Of a DNA stretch of 64,000 nucleotides, positions 1 through 35,200 are shown piece after piece. Positions within the stretch are counted from its first letter, which is position 1; each line of letters opens with the position of its first letter. The notes below the pieces were generated by a model that worked only from the letters and a program-made list of their open reading frames with translations, was not told where the DNA came from and did not search any database. The position numbers were made by a program, and so were the translations under genes. Where the stretch lies: the NCBI GenBank assembly GCA_012295275.1, contig CM022665.1, positions 33,908,022-33,972,021 of the forward strand. Reading direction: 5' to 3'. The DNA comes from Chrysomallon squamiferum (Eukaryota; Mollusca; Gastropoda; Neomphalida; Peltospiridae).

Positions 1-22303
<22,303 letters not shown>

Positions 22304-22535
22304 GTTCTTGGGTATTTCTCTCCTCACTACTCAAACCCGGCTTTTCAGCAAGTGAAATATATGTAAGCCGTAATTTTGAAGTTTGTAAAACTACTGAAGC
22401 AGGTAAAAATCTTTCCGGGACGATCACCGCCCGCCAGCCGAGAAACGTCACGTGACAAATGTATCACCGGAAGCAAATGCCTGGCACTTTCGTCAGAGTT
22501 CCGTGTCAAAGGTCTTGCCAGCAGGGGGTGTGTCT
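22304..22535 (-). promoter_or_regulatory. Alpha-actinin 5' UTR and proximal promoter
   Basis: GC-richer than its surroundings. Visible sites: GTCACGTGAC, a perfect 10-bp palindrome (22447-22456) of the USF/MiT-TFE E-box type; CCGGAAG (22467-22473), an ETS core; and CCAGCAGGGGGTG (22518-22530), close to the CTCF core. The palindrome lies about 145 bp upstream of the actinin ATG. Neither a TATA box nor the start site can be placed from sequence alone. Confidence 0.55.
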
Positions 22536-24239
22536 GATGGAAAATGAGGTGGTACCTTATATACACACAAAATTGATTCAGTATTATATTTACATAAATG
22601 TAACAAGTGAAAAGATAATATCAAATATATCCCTACAAGAAAAATATATAACTTTTGAAAACATACTGAGGCCTATATCTAAAATTATTTAGTCGTACAT
22701 TGTGTTTGTATTTCGTTGTAGTAGTCCTGTCAATCCTTTTTTTTTTTTTTTTTTTTTTAAGTAGGCGTGGCGATATGTCTTACAAGCATTTATCATATTA
22801 TTTTAAATTTAACGCGCGCAGTTTATATAATATAATATTTTAAATCCACGAAAGAAATAATACGAACAACCTAGATTTAAGAAAAGAGGGGCGGATTCAA
22901 CTTAACAAATGAAACAAGTTTCATTATGAAGAAAGAAAAAAAAATCGGTCAAGAAAACACATGCATGACTAATATATCTATACATGATTTCCATATTTCG
23001 TTATATTATTTATAAACTGATCGTAATTTTGTGACAAATTTAAAATGATATTTTATAAATGCTGAAATACATCATTCAGTTATACTTATAGTTTACGTAA
23101 TATCATCATCGTTATCATCATCATCATCATCATCATTATTATTATTATGAAAGGGAGGAGAAGCAGAATATAAAATGTTAAGATGCATATTTCAAATATA
23201 CCACATACATGCTGAATTATCACAAATACCCTAAGGCTTTAATGTGTTACTGTATTGTGATCTGCATAAAAAAGGTGATGTTAGGGTTTCCGAGGCAACC
23301 ATTAAGGTGGCTTTATAATGCCCAAGGCACCACAAGTTATTGGTTTAATTACATTTATTTCCAGGAAATGTTGATGGTAATAATGTTGTGATGCTTGCTG
23401 TTTTATCAGAACTTATGATCTTAAAGATACCTATGAAAGAAAGAGAGGATGCTGAGAGAAGACAGAGGTTGAGGATACACTAATATTTTGAACGCCTCTC
23501 TAAATATTCTTTGCTTCATTCATTATCTACTTATATTTTATTAACTTATTGTTATTATTATTTATTTTGATTAATTTGTATTATTATTATTATTTTTTTT
23601 TTGCAAATTTATATATTAATAAAAGTTTGCTGAAACTGTAGAGCTGTTTGTTTATGTATCTGGAACAACTGGCAAACCTTGCACATTACATCTTTTTTTT
23701 TTTCTTTCTTTTTTCTTTTTTAGCTATTTGTAATCTGTCAGGGCTTAATTCACTAAACCGGTTTTCCATCAAGTCGTCTCTAATCTTTTTGTGATTGGCT
23801 GGTTTTTCGTAAAGCATCGTTTACACTGTCATCTCCGAGTGGTTGACCTGTCCTTAAGTAGACAGAGGGTGCATGGGCTAATGATATCTGACTACTCCTT
23901 TGAAAAACAAGCTTAGTGAAATCGATAAATTATTTTCTTTGGGAATGAAATATTTCATTAATATGGCTTCCTCTGAAAATAAATTTAAGTTTTGCTTGTT
24001 GATAGAGTTGGAGTTATAGATGTTACTTCTGCCAAAGTTTGTGGTTTACCTTATAAATATGCAAATAAATATAAAATGAAAGAAAAAAATATATATAATA
24101 ATGCCTATAATTCGGCCTGCTCTTTGCGTCATCATTTTGTTTTTTATGGAAAGTCAGTCTTGTGAAGATTATGGAACAGCACACGCGCACACACACATAC
24201 ACACTGTTCTAAATCTATAAGCCTACATTGTTTACTCAC

Positions 24240-24294
24240 CTCCTCCAGGATATACGCATAGGTCTGCCCTTTGATATACTGACACCCAAAACCT
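24240..24294 (-). other. Candidate isolated exon (unknown protein)
   Basis: On the minus strand, acceptor ATTCCAG|A and a consensus donor GAG|GTGAGT bound 55 nt. One frame (entered after two bases) reads GFGCQYIKGQTYAYILEE. The strong donor and non-AT-rich codons suggest a real or formerly real exon. I do not recognise the protein. No convincing partner exon was found; the nearby reading frame at 24359-24496 does not join it cleanly because a stop intervenes. Confidence 0.25.
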
Positions 24295-24358
24295 CTGGAA
24301 TTATGACATAAATGTGTCAGAGAGAGATTTTTTTATAACTTCCTTACTGATGTATTGT

Positions 24359-24496
24359 TTAGTCAAACACAAAGGTCAGGCATAATGGCCAGTGGTCATT
24401 CTGAGAACGAAAGTAAATGTCTACTGAAGTGACCTCACATCTCGAACCTTCTGGACAACCAATCTTTAGTCTTTTGAAGTGAGTGTTGAAACCCAT
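24359..24496 (-). other. Candidate short coding stretch (45 codons, unknown)
   Basis: ATG at 24496 to TAA at 24359. The peptide includes KRLKIGCPEGSRCEVTSVD and FRSQNDHWPLCLTF, with four cysteines. The composition is unlike the flanking AT-rich DNA. It could be part of a decayed gene or an uncatalogued repeat. I assign no function. Confidence 0.22.
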
Positions 24497-27400
24497 GATT
24501 AATTAATTGCTTTGGCTTCTGTATCACATCACAGTCTAATCTAATAACTGTACCCCAAACAATTATTTATACATAATAAAAAAAAGAATAAAAGAGCTAT
24601 TGTCAGAATATCTGCATTCGGTTTTTCTGCCTGTGTTTCAATTTTATTACTACTATTAAAACATTAAATCATTAAACACCATAATCTTTATCATTATTTT
24701 CTTGGTGTGTTGTTTTTGTTGTTGTTGTTGGTTAAGGCTACACAATAACGATCATGAAGTTTTGTATATTTATGTTCACTGACTTTTTTTCTTCGATTTT
24801 TTTTTTATTTCATTTTATTCAGATTTTTTATTTTTTTTTTATTTTTACCAAAACAAAATATTAATATTACTATCTATGAATAATACTTTCTGAATCAAAG
24901 GATCAGTATTGTGAACACTTTCCCATTTACTTAATTATTATTAATTCTCAAATTTATTTATTTATATTTTGAGTGAAAATAAGGGAAAACAATAATCATT
25001 GAAAAGAAAGAAGAAAAAATCAGTTAAATAAACCATAAAATCTTTATCAAGTATTAAACAACATAATTTTCTTTAATTTTCAAACAAAATTTTTATAACT
25101 TTGAACATAAACCCAATATAATGTTTGCAACACTGCTTATTTCATTTCTTTTTGATTGTGGACAACAAAACAATGTTAATTGTCAAAAAATGTATATATG
25201 ATAACTTTTGTATGAAGTGGAATATACGTTACCTGAAATAACATGAAAGGAAACTGAATTATAATATTTTTTGTGCTTTACATTTTACTGTATACTGCAA
25301 ACAGATTTGACTATTATAATTTATCAATGAATTCAGCATTATATTAGGAAAACATGTTTGAAAATTATTGAGAACAAATTAGTTTCATACTATGTGAAAC
25401 TAATAATGTCATAATTTCTACTAACAGATGAAACAGATGAAATTATAGAGCAAAAAAAAATTAAGAAGTCAGGCAACAAAACACATATGATAGAAATCTG
25501 ATGTTTATTAATATGATATATTGATAAGATATATTGACTGTTTATAACACATTGCTGTTATTTAAAATCGGATTTTAATTTTAAAACATTATAACTGATT
25601 TTTCACGCAAAAATATGTTGGGGACATTTTAAAAAGTGGAATGGAAATGTCCTCCTCCCAATCATGCCAGTTATTATTATTATTAGTTAATATGGCTAAA
25701 AACTGAAAATGACGATATCAGTTATCACCAATTCCAACATCAAATAAACTTTTTATATTCCCTTAACTATAAGATAATAAAGCTATAATGCTTAGCCTAA
25801 GGGTCTCACAGTTAGAGGGGGCCTCTGTGATTTTCCATTCAGTTATTATACAACATTCTCAGTACATGTCAAATAGTTCGTACTAAAATTTTCCAAACCC
25901 AGCCCTGCATTCACTGGATTTATTATAAAAATACATTTGTATGTGTGACTGACGGGCTTGGTCAAATATGACATATATGTTTATTATTTTTGTCTGTTTA
26001 CATATTGCTGGTTTCCTTCCCAATACTGGTAGTGTGTTGTTAAATTAAACCAGTGAAAGATTTATTGGCCGGTAAGCTGATAGTTTTACCTGTACAGGTG
26101 ATTTTGAAAAAATGGGTAATCAGCCATGTACCAAGAAATCGCATATTACAGCATTACTTCAGATCAAATTATGCACTGATGAATGTTTCCATTTTATTTT
26201 ACTATGTTAGTTCAGTTAATTTCACATTGTGTATCAAAACAAAATTTAAGCACAATCACGTGAACATTAAAGACAGTTGATAACGATTAAAATATAGTTG
26301 TTTTATTGCTTATACATATAAATTTATCTTCTGGCAGTTCATATGCATTGGTGATTCTGATTATGACTGTGGCTTAAATTATTTTGGTGTTTTAATTTTA
26401 TTGAGGTATCAGATTAATAAAATTTGGGCAGACTCGTATAAAGTAATGTATATGTCTCACAAAAATAAGACATAACATGCATAGTGTATGCATAATCAGA
26501 TACCAGTAAGAATCTTATTACAATTCACATAATTATTAAAACAATGTAAAATAAAAATAAGATATTTATGATATGAAATTACATGAACTACATTATTAAA
26601 AATGTAGGTACAATAAATCCATTAACAGCTGATCAATGAAGCACAATTTTATGGCTGTGCGCAATATCCTAAAAACCAGATGAAAATGTGATATTTTTTT
26701 TTATTGTAAAAATATATATTCTAAACAACTGATTAAACAATACAAAAAAAAAATAAAAAAATCAGGGTAAATTTAATATTTGGACATTTAAATGATTGAC
26801 TTCATTTTTAAAATTGAAATGAAAAATAATTTTTCAAGAATGATTCAAGTCACTGTTCTTTGTTAAAGTAAAGCTATTGACTACACTAGACAAAATTATA
26901 AATATTAATGTGAATCCACACTTAGCTGACTTGTTCAAGCATTTCCTATGCACTTTGATTTTGCCATTTGTTTGTAAGTTCAAGGTTACCATCAAAAGCT
27001 AGAAGCAGAAATACTGCACTACTAAACATTGCAGATGACTGATATTAGAACAGCTGTAGTGTATCACTATTCTGTATTGTTTGGTGTCAGCATCAGCACT
27101 TAGTAATAGCTTGTTGATTTTTTTTGGGGGGGGGGTTTCCATGTAGTTTGAAAGTGTAAAAAAATTAATATACTGGAATGAGATAACTTAAATTACTTTT
27201 TAAAAACTTGTTTACTTTATTTATTTTTATGAACCATGTCAAAATGAATTATTTAGGTGGTTTTCATTTTTGTCTACTTTTTTAAAAGCACAATTTAAGT
27301 TCCTTGTGCATATGTTAGAATGGAAATATTTATTTAAAAAATAACAGTGTGATGCATTATTTTGTCAAACATTCAAAGCATTTCCTTAATAAACCCTGAG

Positions 27401-30400
27401 CTTTTATTACTAAAAAATAACTTTTAGATGTCACATACATAGCATAAACAAAAACATTTCATAAGATACACACACTTAATTTACATGGATAGACAATATA
27501 AAAACTTGAAAATTAATGTTGCTATTTCAACCAAGGACTTTTCTCACTAAGGGATATTTATTTCAAATATTCCAAATGACAAGACAGCATACTTATTTAG
27601 TAAACCTCTCCTTGAGCAATGATAACTATGAACAAACAACTAGTGTATTTTATGTGACAGCAATACCAAAGAGTTTCATCTCATACTTGCAATGTCAAAA
27701 TTAAATATTTACATTTATTTAGTTAAAGCCAAAAATAGAAAATACTTAGGAAAAAATTAACAAAACCAAACAAAACACTCAAGAATAAAAAAAATTATTT
27801 TATTTTTTATTTTTATAGAATTAGTAATCTTCATCTTCACTCTATTTTTTACAATACAGATTTTGTGTTTTAATTTAATGGCTCTGTTATATTTTAATCT
27901 GTTAAACCTATCTTGCATTATATGTTCAATGTTATACAAGTTCTAATGTAACTAGCCATTAATGTGTTATGTAAAATAATGAATTAACAGAAAATACAAA
28001 AAATTACTCTGTGTAAAAGCACTTTTGTAAGTGAAAGAAAATAAACAAAAATAGAATATGTAACAGCACTGTCACATACATTTCTCACTGCTGCAGCAAT
28101 AACTATTACCTGAGATGAAAGTATTAAAAGAAAATAAACAAAACTAAGTATATAAAAAGGAATTATTTTTAATGTGTACTTCCTATTAATATGGTCCAAC
28201 TGTATCTACAAATAATGAATAAAGGTGAACCATCTGCTGACTGATTGGAACACATGTACTCAGTAACATTCTGACCTCCAGCAAGAATAAACACATAAAA
28301 CTGGTCCTTTTTCATTGTTTAGTTTGCAAAATAATCCTATCATATTAAATAAAAATAATAAAATGTAAAGTTAATCCAAATGTAACATACCAAGATATTT
28401 CTATAACTGTTTTTGTTTTCTTTCTTTCTTTTAATTTTTTTAATTTTTTAAATACCATAAATTATCATAATAATTTAAGTTGTCATATCTTTTGTAACCC
28501 TTCATTTGACTGATTGTTTCACAACAAAAGATGAACATAAAAGTAACTACAATGGTGCACTGTAATAAATGATAAGGATTTGAAATTTTGTGATAATTTT
28601 ATGTCTACAAAAGCAGATTAAGGATACAAAATCTGTGATTTTTAAATTCAAATACAAATTTGAATTACAAAATTCTTGTCTCATGTACTTGTATTTTTAA
28701 GGCAAATGCCTTTGTCTGCTTTACTTCCTTCTTAAAGTATTGAAATTTATAGTTATCTGAATGTGTTAAAAAAAAAAAAAAAATTGAGAACAAAAAAGCA
28801 AAACTAAAAACCCACAATAACCATAAACTTAGATTATGGGAACAAAAAAGAAAAACAGATTAAGGAAACAATAGCATTCTCTTGTGCCCACAATTTTAAT
28901 TCTGTTTTATAAATTGAGTAATTAACATGTTTCTTATACTCTTATAATCTGAGAAGACTTTTGTGTGTAAATGGCTAGCATTATTCAACACCCTACTGTT
29001 ATCAGTAACAAAACATCTTTATAATGTATGAATCATATCAAAAGAAAAGAAAAAAGGAGAGAAAAACAAATAACATGCTGCATTTTCTCAGCTTATTAAA
29101 CTAAGAATCCATTTCAAATGATTAACTGATACAAGTGTGTATGTCTCAATGTGTATATTGTTTTCAGTGTCAGACAATCATTTAAGAAAAGCAAACAAGC
29201 ATTCCTTTCTTATAAGTCATGCAGTTGTAAATAACAACATAATATCTTCAAAACTTTCACAGTTTCATTGTACGAAACAATGTATGCATTCCTTTTAAGT
29301 GACCTGGATCAAATATAGTATTATCATGTTTTATGTTTATTTTCAATTATCCTCAGTGTTTATTTTTTATTTTTTAGTAATTTATTATTTTGTTCAAAAA
29401 CTTCTGAGATATTGCTGTAGATTATAAATAAATATAATATAATCATAAAGATAACAGGTAACTTTAACATCTTTGTTTGTAATTTGGCTTTTTTAGTAAA
29501 TCCACTTTCAATCACTGTTATAAATAAAACTAACACTCTTGAAATGTACATAGTGTCGTAAGCCTGTACTAACTTTGCACTAATGTGTTGTAATATTACA
29601 TCATCATAAAACAATGCACACACTACAGCTAATAGTCTGATTTTTTACTTCTACATGAGATCTAATGAAGACACCTATGTATTTTTTATCAGAATAAAAA
29701 TAACAGAACCTCTGTTTTGTTAAGATTGAATAGAGTGCACAAAGAACTTTCAAAAAAACCACAATAGAGTTTTCACCAACCTATATTTATTTATAATACA
29801 AATGCTATCATGTTAAAATCAACAGTCAGAATAATGCCATTGAAATCAGTAAACAACAGCTACCATATGCTGCATTTGGTATGGTCAGCAAAATGTGAAG
29901 ATTTCCTTTGATCAGGTCCAGGGTTAGGTAATATTACCAGTGCAAGAGGATAACAAAACTTGACATGTTATGACACAATCATCCCCAAAGGCTGACAACT
30001 GTTAACTGACAAGAATGTACCAAGCTGGTTTGGACAGTGTTAGTTGCAGTGGTATACATCTTCCATATATGAGTTCTTGCAGCAAATGTCTGGATTCCTG
30101 ACTTCACATGGGAAGTACAACTATATATATCTCACACAACCACTTACATGTTTGCTGAGTAATGCAAAACAGACTGCTGCTGGCACTGTGTATTACTCAG
30201 ATACTTGTACCTCAAACATGAAGGTAACTTAAGGCAAAATATATTTGAACTGATCAGACTTGCTGTAAACAGATTTTTTTTTGTTGTTTTTTAAATGCTA
30301 AAGGCTGCCTATTTTAATTAGGTATTTATTGAGAATAAAATTCGATATTTTTAATTCTGATCAGTTTTAAAATAAACATTTTTTTCTTAATTCTTTTTTT

Positions 30401-32173
30401 TTAAAATAAATTCAAATAAAAGGATAAACATTTTAAAAATAATCTTCCCCCAACTCCTCTCAATATAAAAAACAAAATACTGAGAAAACTTTATTTATCC
30501 TACATATATATATCATTTATTAGTACATCTGTTTCACATATTTTACCAGAATTCAAACTAATTGGCATAATAACAGACAAGATATTTTTTTTTCACACAC
30601 CATAAAGACTCCCCACTATAAGTTACATTCAACATTTTCTGATCAGAATTAAAATATATATGGGAACTTTTACTTAAACTCATAAAATTAAATAAAAATT
30701 ATTTTAAATCTACCAAAAAAATTATGAAAACTTTATATTATGTTATCAAATCATATACTTAATAGTTAGAATAAGCAATTTGCAAAAATGCATGAAATCC
30801 AAGGACTACTTTTGAAAGCTGAATAAAACTAATCGGTTTCTCTTTGGAATAAATTTGTTTTAGCATATTAAATGTTTTACAACATTGTTTTAGTAACTGT
30901 ATTTACATAACACCTTTTTCTTTTTTAAGCCAGGAAAAAGGCAAAATTAAAAAAATAAATTATTTTAAAAAGAGATCATTTATAATTTTAAAATTAAAAT
31001 GATTTGATATTAGTTATTACATTTATAGTGTAAATTGGGTGTTTTAGAATATTTTGGATTTGAACAAGCTATAATACATGAAAAGAGACATATTTTGATA
31101 TTTCATTCATAACAATTTATTTTCCTGCCAATTATTTACTGCACAATAAAACATTTATTTGAATACCCTGGGTATTTTAATTTTTAATTTTAAATAATTA
31201 AAAAAATTAAAGTTTTCCTTCATTACTTGATAGCATTTTGACAGGCCTAATTATTTTTGGTTGACTATCAGCGATATATAATATCCAAAATTAATTAGTT
31301 ATTTAATTTAAATTACAAATTATTATTTTTCAAAAAAATCTTTGTTTTAACATTTGGATTCAAAACAATTCAAGGGAAGTAAATGTTTATTTTCACTAAG
31401 TTTGTCACTTAAAATTATAAACTGATAATAATTATATCAGTCTGAAAAACAATATGGAGCCATTTAAAAGTAAAATTACTTTTAAATAACTATTGTCTAT
31501 ATATTACTGTACTGTGATAAATATTTCAATCAGAATAATAATTAACAACAATTAATGCAATCATTAAATTATGTGGAATTTCCAATTTTCCACAAGTACT
31601 CTGTCACAGTCAGCTAAAAAACAGTTAAATACAGGATGTTTCCTGCACATTTTGCACACTGAAAATAATTTTCAATAATTATTTATTGGTATATTATTAC
31701 TGACATAAAAAAAAAAACATAAAAAATAAATGTTTTCCAGATTTAATGAGCATGAGGTAAAGACATTAGTTTTGTTACAAAAGATATAAATCAAGCACTA
31801 ATAAAATATTAATTTAACTTCTTACTACATCATTTTTAAAATCAGCATAATGCCAGTTAGCCAGTTTCTGTCAGTTATAAAATAAAAAAAATAAAAAATA
31901 AAAAAATAATAATAATAATAAATTTAACAAGAAAAAAAATTCACAGAATTTCAGTTCTTGTTCAAAACTTGTTATTAATAATTTTTCTGTTACATCCTCA
32001 AATGAAGTAAAATTACCTTACCAGTAAAACCTTTATAACTAATATTACAGATTAATTCATGGTTGGTAAATAAAGTCAACAGTCCACAGTGTTAAACATA
32101 ATACACATCATTTGCTTCCTTCTGAACCAGTCAAAATGAAGCCCAATGAGAAATAGAATTCAGTTTCTCTCTG

Positions 32174-32281
32174 CTATAACGGTGCTTTTGAGTCAGTTGC
32201 TGCAGTTGAATCAGTTTTATTTTTATTCTTCTTCTTTGCTTCCTGTCTTTCCAAGTCAAGATAAACACCTTGTCGCAAGTT
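32174..32281 (-). CDS. PET117: PET117 exon 2
   Basis: Encodes LRQGVYLDLERQEAKKKNKN and a Thr/Asp/Ser-rich tail ending in a TAG stop. It is identified by the LRxGVxxDxERQ signature and by exact phase agreement with exon 1. Confidence 0.88.
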   Translation of the reverse strand, partial: NLRQGVYLDLERQEAKKKNKNKTDSTAATDSKAPL

Positions 32282-35200
32282 CTAAAAAACCCAGAATAAA
32301 GTTATTCTTTTATCTTTTTTTTTTTTTAATGTTGTTATAAAATAATTAAAATTTTAAAGATTAAAAGACCAAAAATTATTATTACAAATTCTATGTTATA
32401 TATATACAGTAGAATAAAAATTAAAAAAATGCATATTTAATAAACATAATCAATATGAGGTAATCTTCCAGTTTAAGTCTGCTCCTCAATATTTGCTTCA
32501 TTATTTTGTTTTGATGCAAGTTCTGATATAAAAACATCATTTAAAACTGTGTAAATCCTATTTTCACTTGTCAAATCAACCAGTTTTTGTGGTCAGGTTG
32601 GACACAGGCAGCCATGTGTTCATGTATCCAGTGTTAACAATAATAGTTCATTGTAACCTAAATAACCCCAGTACATAGCATGGTGTCTTCCCATCTGGTA
32701 GAATTCCCAGTTCATATAATTCCCATTTCACAGAAAAAAACTTGTCTACCACAATACCCAATTACCTCTGTATATAATGGACTTGGCCTGTACATACATC
32801 TGGTTTCTTTCTAACATTCAGAGGCAGAGCGAGTGCATTGTTCCTAAATCAATTATGTAACATCAACCAAAAGCAGAATAAGTGTTCACTTTTGTTGTAG
32901 ATTTTTTACTTTTTCGTTATCATCATCATCTTCCTCCTCCTCATTATCATCATCATAATCATTATCATCAACATTATTATTATAATAATATTATTACTAG
33001 TATTATTATTATTATTATTTAAGCTGGTCATTTCTAATTCATAAACATTTCCTTTCCATTACAAAACAACCAACCAGTAATAAACAATTTTACATCAATT
33101 TCATCTATCTATTTAAAAAAATTCGTTGGGCCATATCTCCCACACCACTGATCCGACTGGGCTAATATTTCAGATTTGGTGCTGTGGGATCCCAGTCAAC
33201 AAGTATACCAAGTTTTATAAAAATCTGAGATGGTCGGGTTTAACCCATTGGGTGATTTGACACGGAATGACCCTTTGGCTATGACTGAAAAAGTCTATAC
33301 GAAGGACCAAATCATTGGGAATACTTTTAGATGAATACCTTCCCTTTTAATTATTTACATTCACTACATTCAATACATAGTTTATTTCGATATTTGTCAT
33401 ATTTGCATACTTTATGCGATAAACAATATCCATACTACAATAACACCTCAGATTAAAGATGTAATTGGTTCCAAATTTCCAATAGTTAAGTGAGGTATCG
33501 TTAAGTGAGAGACTAATTTACATAGAATTAAGGTCAAAAGCAGTGGTTACTTTCTCACTGATGAAATTTGACATAAAAAAAAAAGGTGAAATAAGGAGAA
33601 ATAAAACGGCAGTTTAGACATAAATGATTTAATAGATTATAGATATTAAGTAAACAGTAAATCATTTACAAATCAATTTATACAAATTAAGAAATAATTA
33701 TATGCCACTTACTGTGGGTTCATCTTTGTGGGTTTTGGTTTCATTTAAGATAATGTATTTTGTTTTTAATGTTATTGTCTTCTGTTTCTTTTTATCATCA
33801 GCATCTGCTGGTATACTGTTATTCATTTTGATATATTGGAAGGGTAAATTACAAATGAATTTAAGTCTAAATTGAAGCAGAAGAGAAAAGAGAATCAGAA
33901 TAACAGATGCACACATGATGTGTTAATTGATCAACACAGCTGACAGAAGCTTGTGAATGAACGAAAAACCAACAAAAACGGACTTAAAAACATGCATTGT
34001 ATCCATTTGTATCATTTATTTCAAGCAATTAACTATTAAATTTCTATTTTTATAATTTGTAAAGAAAAAAGATTGTTAAAGCGGGATATCATTAAGTCAG
34101 ATATTACTGTATTTATACAATAATAATCGCATTCCAAATAATCTGGAACAGTTCATTATAATGACCGAGGTAAAACCAAGCATGTAAATAAGACCACTGA
34201 ACCACATTTAGCCTTTCCACGAAATGGGAACTCTACTAGATGGGAGTAAACCCATAGCACTGAACTATACTGAACACCATAAAAAATGCACCACCAGCTG
34301 ATAATAATAAATATAATGGGGCATATATCAGCATTAAAAATATCAATAAGTACTGTGTTATTTTCTGTATGATGCATGACGATGTAACTTACAAAAACAA
34401 TCACATGAACACTATGAAACACAATGCAAACCATGAAAAATGTAAACTGAATGTGCAAATCATACTGGTTGGGGCTATGAAAGATGGTCTATGAATTTCA
34501 TTTATGAAGTAGCCTTTGAAAGAACACTGGACAAGTGACAGCAAGGTTGACAACTGAAGAACATACATATAACTTAGGAATCCTTCATGTCAGCATTTTG
34601 AGTAGAGTCATCACATAACGGTTTGGATATCACCATTCAACAATCACTGGACTCCACAAGAGATACCAGCAGACAGGAACCACAAGGGACCATCCATGTC
34701 CAGGTCAGTGATGTATTACAACATAACAAGATCAATATATTGTTCACATCCACATTTGTGATTGAATGCTGCCAGCTGCCATCATTACACCAAATGTTGA
34801 AGATTAATGAGGTGTTCTAAGTTCAGACACTATGCATTGCCATCACTGCTCCATGACCATGCTCCTAAAGTAGGAGTGGAATGCTATCCCACAGAAAACA
34901 CTGCTTGTCTTGTGTTGCTGCAGATGATGGTTATATGAGCTGTTGACTTTTCACTGTGATCCTGTGTGTCTTTCATACATGAATTAGTACTAATCAATGT
35001 TTGTGTATTTGTCTTTGTTTGTTGTCGTTATCAGTCATCCATCTATTGCTGTTCACAACAAAAATATTTACAGCTCAAGCATTCTTTTTGAAATCAAAAT
35101 TTCTTGGTTCTTCATTTAGTACATTTTTTAAAAAGTAGATGGCCATCTACTTTTAAAATAAAATAATATAAATAAAATGTTATATACTAAAAAGGCAGTT

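Larger units (their letters stand above)
22536..32173. other. Intergenic region between actinin and PET117
   Basis: About 9.6 kb of AT-rich DNA with poly-T, ATT/TTA and CAT microsatellites (for example 23100-23150). Only the 23740-24500 part has higher complexity; it contains the exon-like pieces listed separately. Nothing else is supported as a gene. Some of the left part may be distal actinin promoter, and the right end is PET117 3' UTR. Confidence 0.7.

Noticed and set aside
23740-23910. Possible terminal-inverted-repeat element (TTCACTAA at both ends)
   Set aside because: Only about 8 bp match between ends, no target duplication; too weak.
34156-34458. 100-codon minus-strand ORF rich in hydrophobic residues
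   Set aside because: No recognisable protein pattern, no good splice context, and located in the PET117 intron; chance opening is likely.
34623-34820. 65-codon plus-strand ORF with a less AT-rich composition
   Set aside because: It looks somewhat protein-like, but I could match it to no transposon or gene; it may be an uncatalogued repeat. Not strong enough to list.
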